Shown here piece by piece: positions 50,572 through 54,261 of a DNA stretch of 54,261 nucleotides. The translations under genes and the position numbers were made by a program. The stretch lies in contig CAJTNR010000014.1 in assembly GCA_910577635.1 (NCBI GenBank), forward strand, positions 1 to 54,261, read 5' to 3'. Within the stretch, counting starts at the first letter, position 1; every line of letters starts with the position of its first letter. This stretch comes from an uncultured Vampirovibrio sp. (GTDB lineage: Bacteria; Cyanobacteriota; Vampirovibrionia; Gastranaerophilales; Gastranaerophilaceae). The notes below the pieces were generated by a model. It made no database searches, had not been told where the DNA came from, and saw nothing but the letters and a program-made list of their open reading frames with translations.

Positions 50572-51690
50572 ATGAAACACTTAAGTTTGGATGATATAAA
50601 AATTCCAAAACCGGACTTTACAGATTCAAAACTACCCAAAACCCAGATAGTTGCAAACTGGCTTATTGAGTGGACAAAGCATCTTCTAGAGCACGGCATG
50701 GCTGATTTTGGAGATTTCATTCCTTCAAAAGAAATGCTTGCTAGGTATCTGAATGTATCAAGTGCAACTATTCAAAACTCTATAAGAATTGTAAAAAACC
50801 TTGGATTTTTTTGCTCAAAACAGTCTTTAGGGACTTTTATTCAGGATTTTAATTCCAAAGATATCAACAAAGACGATATCATAAGAGGATCAATTGCTGA
50901 ATGTAAGATAAAAAAAATAATAATTGATAATAATATAGCCCTTGAATCCCAAATTCCAACCGTAGCAAAACTTTCAAGAATAACAGATATTTCAAAAAAC
51001 ACTATAAGAATGGCTCTTGTGAATCTTTCCCATAAAGGATATCTTGAAAAAATTCAATTAAAAGGAAACAAACACTCCTGGATTTACAAAAAAGAATTCA
51101 TTTTAACAAAAGAAGAACTCCTGCACGGAATTGAAGAGGAGGACTTTACCTTAACGCATCAATTGATTGATAAAATTAAAGCTTATCTTAAAAAAACCTA
51201 TAAACCAGGGGACAAAATCCACTCTAACCTTGCTTTTTCAAGAATGTTTGAAGTTAGTATTAAAACAATTAATGATGCAATGAAGGTGTTAAGTTCCAAA
51301 AAACTTATCCTTCCAAGAAGAGGACGCTACGGGACAATTTATCTAGGGATTAGTGAAAAAAAAGAGTTTATAACACAGGAAAGAAAAAAACCAGCATTAG
51401 CTCAAAACTACAGCTACAGCTGGCAAAAAACCCTGGGACATCTTAAGAAACACATTATTGAAAACTATGAAATTGGAGACAAAATTGCCCCTATAAGAGA
51501 ACTTGCGCAGATTCTAAATGTTAGTCCCAATACTATTCGAAGAGCATTATCTGATTTATTTATAAACGGATATTTGGTTTCCAAAAGAGGAAAGCAAGGA
51601 GGGATTTTTATAATCGAAAAACCCGAAGTCGAAACAGATTCCTATCGCTGGCTGGCACTTAACCCTAAGGCAATTGAGTTTAATAATTAG
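50572..51690 (+). CDS. Regulator made of four tandem GntR-type winged helices
   Basis: The 372-residue protein contains four similar ~65-70-residue GntR DNA-binding modules and no effector domain. The modules lie at about 24-92, 105-173, 196-259 and 283-349. Their recognition-helix phrases align: VSSATIQNSIRIVKNLGFF, ISKNTIRMALVNLSHKGYL, VSIKTINDAMKVLSSKKLI and VSPNTIRRALSDLFINGYL, each followed by a wing. GntR proteins normally have one module and a FadR/HutC/MocR ligand domain. The ATG lies 12 bases after a TATGAT -10 and lacks an RBS. Targets unknown; the flanking palindromic repeats or the leuD-idh-rbr operon are candidates. Confidence 0.85.
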   Translation: MKHLSLDDIKIPKPDFTDSKLPKTQIVANWLIEWTKHLLEHGMADFGDFIPSKEMLARYLNVSSATIQNSIRIVKNLGFFCSKQSLGTFIQDFNSKDINKDDIIRGSIAECKIKKIIIDNNIALESQIPTVAKLSRITDISKNTIRMALVNLSHKGYLEKIQLKGNKHSWIYKKEFILTKEELLHGIEEEDFTLTHQLIDKIKAYLKKTYKPGDKIHSNLAFSRMFEVSIKTINDAMKVLSSKKLILPRRGRYGTIYLGISEKKEFITQERKKPALAQNYSYSWQKTLGHLKKHIIENYEIGDKIAPIRELAQILNVSPNTIRRALSDLFINGYLVSKRGKQGGIFIIEKPEVETDSYRWLALNPKAIEFNN

Positions 51691-51710
51691 CATTGAAATT
51701 TTTTTTATTA

Positions 51711-51716
51711 TATAAT
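51711..51716 (+). promoter_or_regulatory. -10 element of the leuD-idh-rbr operon
   Basis: TATAAT lies 28 bases before the ATG, with a GGGAGTAAAG RBS between. The nearest -35-like TTGAAA (51693-51698) is only 12 bases upstream, too close for a normal spacer, so an activator may be involved. Confidence 0.4.
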
Positions 51717-51744
51717 TAAGAATATAAAATTTGGGAGTAAAGTA

Positions 51745-52257
51745 ATGAGTGCGGATTATATTAAAAAAGGAAAGGCATTTAAATTCGGGGATAATATCTC
51801 AACTGACCACATTGCACCAGGGCGCCTTTTTCACTTAAGGAATGATTTGGTTGAATTTTCAAAACACGTATTGGAAGATGCAGATATTAATTTTGCAAAA
51901 AATGTCCAAAAAGGAGACTTCGTTGTAGCAGGCTCTAACTTCGGTTTAGGTTCAAGTAGAGAACATGCTCCTCAAATTATTAAAATTGCAGGAGTCGGCG
52001 CGGTTATTGCAAAATCATTTGCTCGAATTTTCTATAGAAATGCAATTAACATAGGGCTTTTAGCTATTGAATGTGATACAGATAAAATTGATAATGGTGA
52101 TGAGCTTGTTGTTGATATTAAAAACGGAATTATAAAAGACTTAACCAAAAATATTGAACTTAAAATTACACCCCTGCCGGAAGTTATGATAAAACTGCTG
52201 GAGGATAACGGGCTGGTTTTACACTTAAACAAACACGGGGATTTTAAACTTGCATAA
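51745..52257 (+). CDS. leuD: LeuD/aconitase-type small (swivel) subunit
   Basis: The 170-residue protein has the isopropylmalate/homoaconitate/aconitase small-subunit pattern: GDNISTDHIAPGR, FVVAGSNFGLGSSREHAP and AVIAKSFARIFYRNAINIGL. The large catalytic subunit is not in the window. LeuD acts in leucine synthesis, but the next gene encodes an isocitrate-dehydrogenase-type enzyme, which suggests a split aconitase instead. Its last eight bases overlap that gene. Confidence 0.87.
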   Translation: MSADYIKKGKAFKFGDNISTDHIAPGRLFHLRNDLVEFSKHVLEDADINFAKNVQKGDFVVAGSNFGLGSSREHAPQIIKIAGVGAVIAKSFARIFYRNAINIGLLAIECDTDKIDNGDELVVDIKNGIIKDLTKNIELKITPLPEVMIKLLEDNGLVLHLNKHGDFKLA

Positions 52258-53254
52258 TATTACTTTAATTAAAGGGGACGGAATTGGTCCTGAAATTAGT
52301 TCAGCGGTTGTTGATATAATAGATTCAACTAAACTTAAAATCAATTGGGATGAGTGTTTAGCAGGGCTAAATGCGATTGAAAAATTCGATTGTGCACTTC
52401 CTAAAGAAACTATAAACTCTATTGAAAAAAACAAAGTTGTTTTGAAGGCTCCTGTTACAACGCCAATTGGCAAAGGTTTTCGCTCGATTAATGTTGAAAT
52501 TAGAAAACGTTTTAATTTATACGCTAATATCCGCCCTTCAAAAAACTGCCCCGGGATTAAAACTGCTTTTAATAATGTCGATTTAGTTGTAATAAGAGAA
52601 AACACAGAAGATATATACGCAGGAATTGAACATAGAATTGACGATAATACAATTCACGGTATAAAATTGACTACCAAAGAGGCTTCATTAAAAATTGCTA
52701 AAGCTGCCTTTGAGTACGCACTTAAAAACAACCGCAGCGAGGTTTGCGCTGTAACTAAAGCAAATATATCAAAACTGGCTGATGGTTTGTTTCTTGATTG
52801 CTATAGAGAAGTTTCAAAAGAATATGCAGCAATTAAAAAAAGAGAAATCCTTGTTGATAATCTTTGTATGCAATTAGTTCAAAACCCTTCCCAATTTGAT
52901 GTTTTAGTTATGCCTAATTTATATGGTGATATTGTTTCAGACCTTTGCGCCGGATTAATTGGAGGATTGGGTGTAGCAAAAAGCGCTAATATTGGGGATA
53001 ATTGCGCGATGTTTGAAGCTGTTCACGGTTCTGCTTTAGATATTGCAAATAAAGGAATTGCAAATCCCACAGGGCTTTTGTCAAGTGCAATCATGATGCT
53101 TGATTATCTTGGGGAAGGTGATTGTGCCAAAAAAATAGAACTTGCTTTATTTGAAGTCTTAAAAGAAGGCAAAACCTTGACTCCTGATTTAGGAGGAAGT
53201 TCAACAACTAAAGAATTTAGAGATGAAATCATTAAAAAAATAGCTGTAGTATAA
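52250..53254 (+). CDS. NAD-type isocitrate dehydrogenase family protein
   Basis: The 334-residue decarboxylating dehydrogenase has LIKGDGIGPEI, RKRFNLYANIRPSKNCPG, VIRENTEDIYAGIEH, the Mg-binding MPNLYGDIVSDL and the C-terminal EAVHGSALDIANKGIANP. YANIRP and RENTEDIYAGIEH are typical of isocitrate, not isopropylmalate, dehydrogenases. The only sensible start is TTG at 52250, inside leuD. It would produce 2-oxoglutarate for glutamate synthesis in an incomplete TCA cycle. rbr follows after 15 bases. Confidence 0.88.
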   Translation: MHNITLIKGDGIGPEISSAVVDIIDSTKLKINWDECLAGLNAIEKFDCALPKETINSIEKNKVVLKAPVTTPIGKGFRSINVEIRKRFNLYANIRPSKNCPGIKTAFNNVDLVVIRENTEDIYAGIEHRIDDNTIHGIKLTTKEASLKIAKAAFEYALKNNRSEVCAVTKANISKLADGLFLDCYREVSKEYAAIKKREILVDNLCMQLVQNPSQFDVLVMPNLYGDIVSDLCAGLIGGLGVAKSANIGDNCAMFEAVHGSALDIANKGIANPTGLLSSAIMMLDYLGEGDCAKKIELALFEVLKEGKTLTPDLGGSSTTKEFRDEIIKKIAVV

Positions 53255-53269
53255 AAAGGAGAGAAAAAA

Positions 53270-53806
53270 ATGAGTAAATGGATTTGTTCAGTTTGTGGAT
53301 ACACTGTTGAAGCTGATAAAGCGCCTGAAAAATGCCCTCAATGCGGAGCTCTTAAGTTCAATGAAGGTGGTGTAAATACAGGTTTTGCTTGTGTTCATAA
53401 GATTGGCGAGGGAAAAGAAGTGGATGCAATTGTTCTTCAAGGGCTTAAAGACCACTTTCAAGGTGAATGCACAGAAGTTGGAATGTATCTTGCAATGAGC
53501 AGAGCTGCGGACAGAGAAGGGTATCCTGAAGCAGCGCAAACATACAAAAGAATAGCGTATGAAGAAGCAGAACATGCAGCAAAATTTGCTGAACTACTTG
53601 GTGAAGTAGTAAGTGAGAGCACCAAAGAAAACCTCCAAGCAAGAGTTGATGCTGAAACAGGTGCCTGTGCTGCCAAACTTGAAATTGCAGCACGTGCCAA
53701 ATCACTAGGACTAGATGCAATCCATGACACAGTCCATGAAATGGCAAAAGATGAAGCCCGCCATGGAGCAGCATTCAAAGGACTACTAGACAGACTATTT
53801 AAATAA
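53270..53806 (+). CDS. rbr: Reverse-type rubrerythrin
   Basis: The 178-residue protein has its rubredoxin-like iron centre at the N-terminus (CSVC at 6-9, CPQC at 22-25), followed by a four-helix diiron domain with EVGMYLAMSRAA, YEEAEHAAKF and EMAKDEARHGAAF. Ordinary rubrerythrins have the rubredoxin domain at the C-terminus; this order is the reverse form that reduces peroxide and oxygen in anaerobes such as clostridia. The RBS AAGGAGAG is strong. Last gene of the leuD-idh operon. Confidence 0.93.
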   Translation: MSKWICSVCGYTVEADKAPEKCPQCGALKFNEGGVNTGFACVHKIGEGKEVDAIVLQGLKDHFQGECTEVGMYLAMSRAADREGYPEAAQTYKRIAYEEAEHAAKFAELLGEVVSESTKENLQARVDAETGACAAKLEIAARAKSLGLDAIHDTVHEMAKDEARHGAAFKGLLDRLFK

Positions 53807-53961
53807 GACCAAACAAATAACAATAATAAAAAAGGGAGGGGGTCAAGATTGATTTTTTTCCTTTTTTTTTGATTTCCTACTACACTACAACAAAAAACCA
53901 ACGACAAAAGCAAAATAAAAGGGAAAATACGAGCACCAAAAAACATCCCTCTACCCTACAG

Positions 53962-54024
53962 CGCCCTAATTTCCTTAGCTTTGCACGTCAGGGGAAAGCT
54001 TAGGAAATGGAAGTACTCCTGGGG
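53962..54024 (-). repeat. 63-bp repeat, copy 3 (inverted)
   Basis: Reverse complement of the 50.2-kb unit over its full 63 bases, with a few substitutions (CTTAGC for CTTGGC; GTACTCCTGGGG for GTGCCCTTGGGG). Confidence 0.9.
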
Positions 54025-54026
54025 TG

Positions 54027-54072
54027 CGCCCTAATTTCCTTGGCTTTGCACGACAGGGCAAAGCTTAGGAAA
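54027..54072 (-). repeat. 63-bp repeat, copy 4 (inverted, truncated)
   Basis: Begins CGCCCTAATTTCCTTGGC and matches through AAGCTTAGGAAA, but lacks the final ~17 bases of the unit. It has CGACAGGGCA where copy 3 has CGTCAGGGGA. The same CA/TG-type two-base gap separates it from copy 3. Confidence 0.85.
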
Positions 54073-54261
54073 GCACCACCAGAACAACACAAGCATCAAA
54101 AAGTATGAAAGAGCTAAAAACCCCAAAGCACCACAACCAAAAGAACGCACGAAAGCTGCAATGAAACTTTTTTAACTTACACTAAACAAGGAAAAAAAGA
54201 AACTATCGATATATGTGAAACCGATACTGATACACTATAAGTCTGAACTACAAAGAAAAAC

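Larger units (their letters stand above)
53807..54261. other. Terminal gene-free stretch with inverted 63-bp repeats
   Basis: No convincing gene. The stretch is A/C-rich on the plus strand. Apart from the repeats at 53962-54072, an open frame without a start runs into a Lys-rich tail (IKKYERAKNPKAPQPKERTK) ending TAA near 54174 and may be a gene remnant. A GTG near 54215 opens a frame to the window edge, too short to judge. Confidence 0.5.

Noticed and set aside
54080..54176. Gene encoding a Lys/Pro-rich tail ending at TAA
   Set aside because: No start codon or RBS exists after the preceding in-frame stop; it may be a remnant but cannot be supported as a gene.
54215..54261. Start of a gene at a GTG running off the window
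   Set aside because: Only about 15 codons are visible and there is no RBS, so chance cannot be excluded.

Overview
The window is AT-rich and densely coded, with a Gram-negative, anaerobic, host-associated profile: pyruvate formate-lyase, a reverse-type rubrerythrin, an LptF/LptG-type permease implying an outer membrane, type IV pilus parts (PilT, a prepilin-like adhesin) and ComEC. SepF, RqcP, a cyanobacterial-length NusB, the MEP isoprenoid pathway (IspF) and several lineage-restricted proteins with an Asn/Gln/Lys-rich N-terminus ending in SF(K)G suggest a gut relative of Cyanobacteria (Vampirovibrionia/Melainabacteria, order Gastranaerophilales). That assignment is inferred from gene content, not from a marker phylogeny.

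Layout. 0-7 kb is accessory/surface: a prepilin-like protein with a long Cys-rich region, a MerR regulator, an acyltransferase-3 plus secreted GH13 enzyme operon, a HELVH metalloprotease-like gene that appears split by a frameshift, tRNA-Gly and a small secreted protein. 7.5-14.4 kb holds alaS, three tandem paralogues of unknown function (one a visible chimera of the other two) and a 689-residue multi-span membrane protein; these four unknowns share the SFG/SFKG leader. 14.4-31 kb is mostly housekeeping: GltD-like protein, HAD phosphatase, ispF, XRE regulator, tRNA-Arg, DnaJ-like protein, queE, a PLP decarboxylase, rqcP, PfkB kinase, recF, comEC, ftsY, nusB, a VWA protein and a dCMP deaminase. 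30.6-35.8 kb has yggS-sepF and grpE-dnaJ-propeller-methyltransferase. 35.8-39.4 kb is a minus-strand block of two tiny proteins, an HNH-like protein with the leader, and a GGDEF/HD-GYP-like protein. 39.5-48 kb has pilT-tatD-unknown-tlyA-unknown, then gyrB-tyrA-lptF/G. 48-53.8 kb has a pyruvate formate-lyase lacking its glycyl radical domain, a regulator made of four GntR-type winged helices, and a leuD/aconitase-small-subunit, isocitrate dehydrogenase, rubrerythrin operon. The regulator-to-rubrerythrin segment is flanked by inverted copies of a 63-bp palindromic repeat.

How the genes fit together: comEC, pilT, a pilin-like protein and recF are parts of a pilus/DNA-uptake and repair repertoire. 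The LeuD-like and IDH genes would supply 2-oxoglutarate, and the GltD-like protein would be a consumer of it. PFL and rubrerythrin fit fermentative life with oxygen/peroxide defence. No transposase, CRISPR array, rRNA or complete prophage was seen. The most novel material is the SF(K)G leader family, the truncated PFL with a Cys tail, the four-module GntR protein, the possible -1 frameshift in the metalloprotease gene, and the dispersed hairpin repeats.
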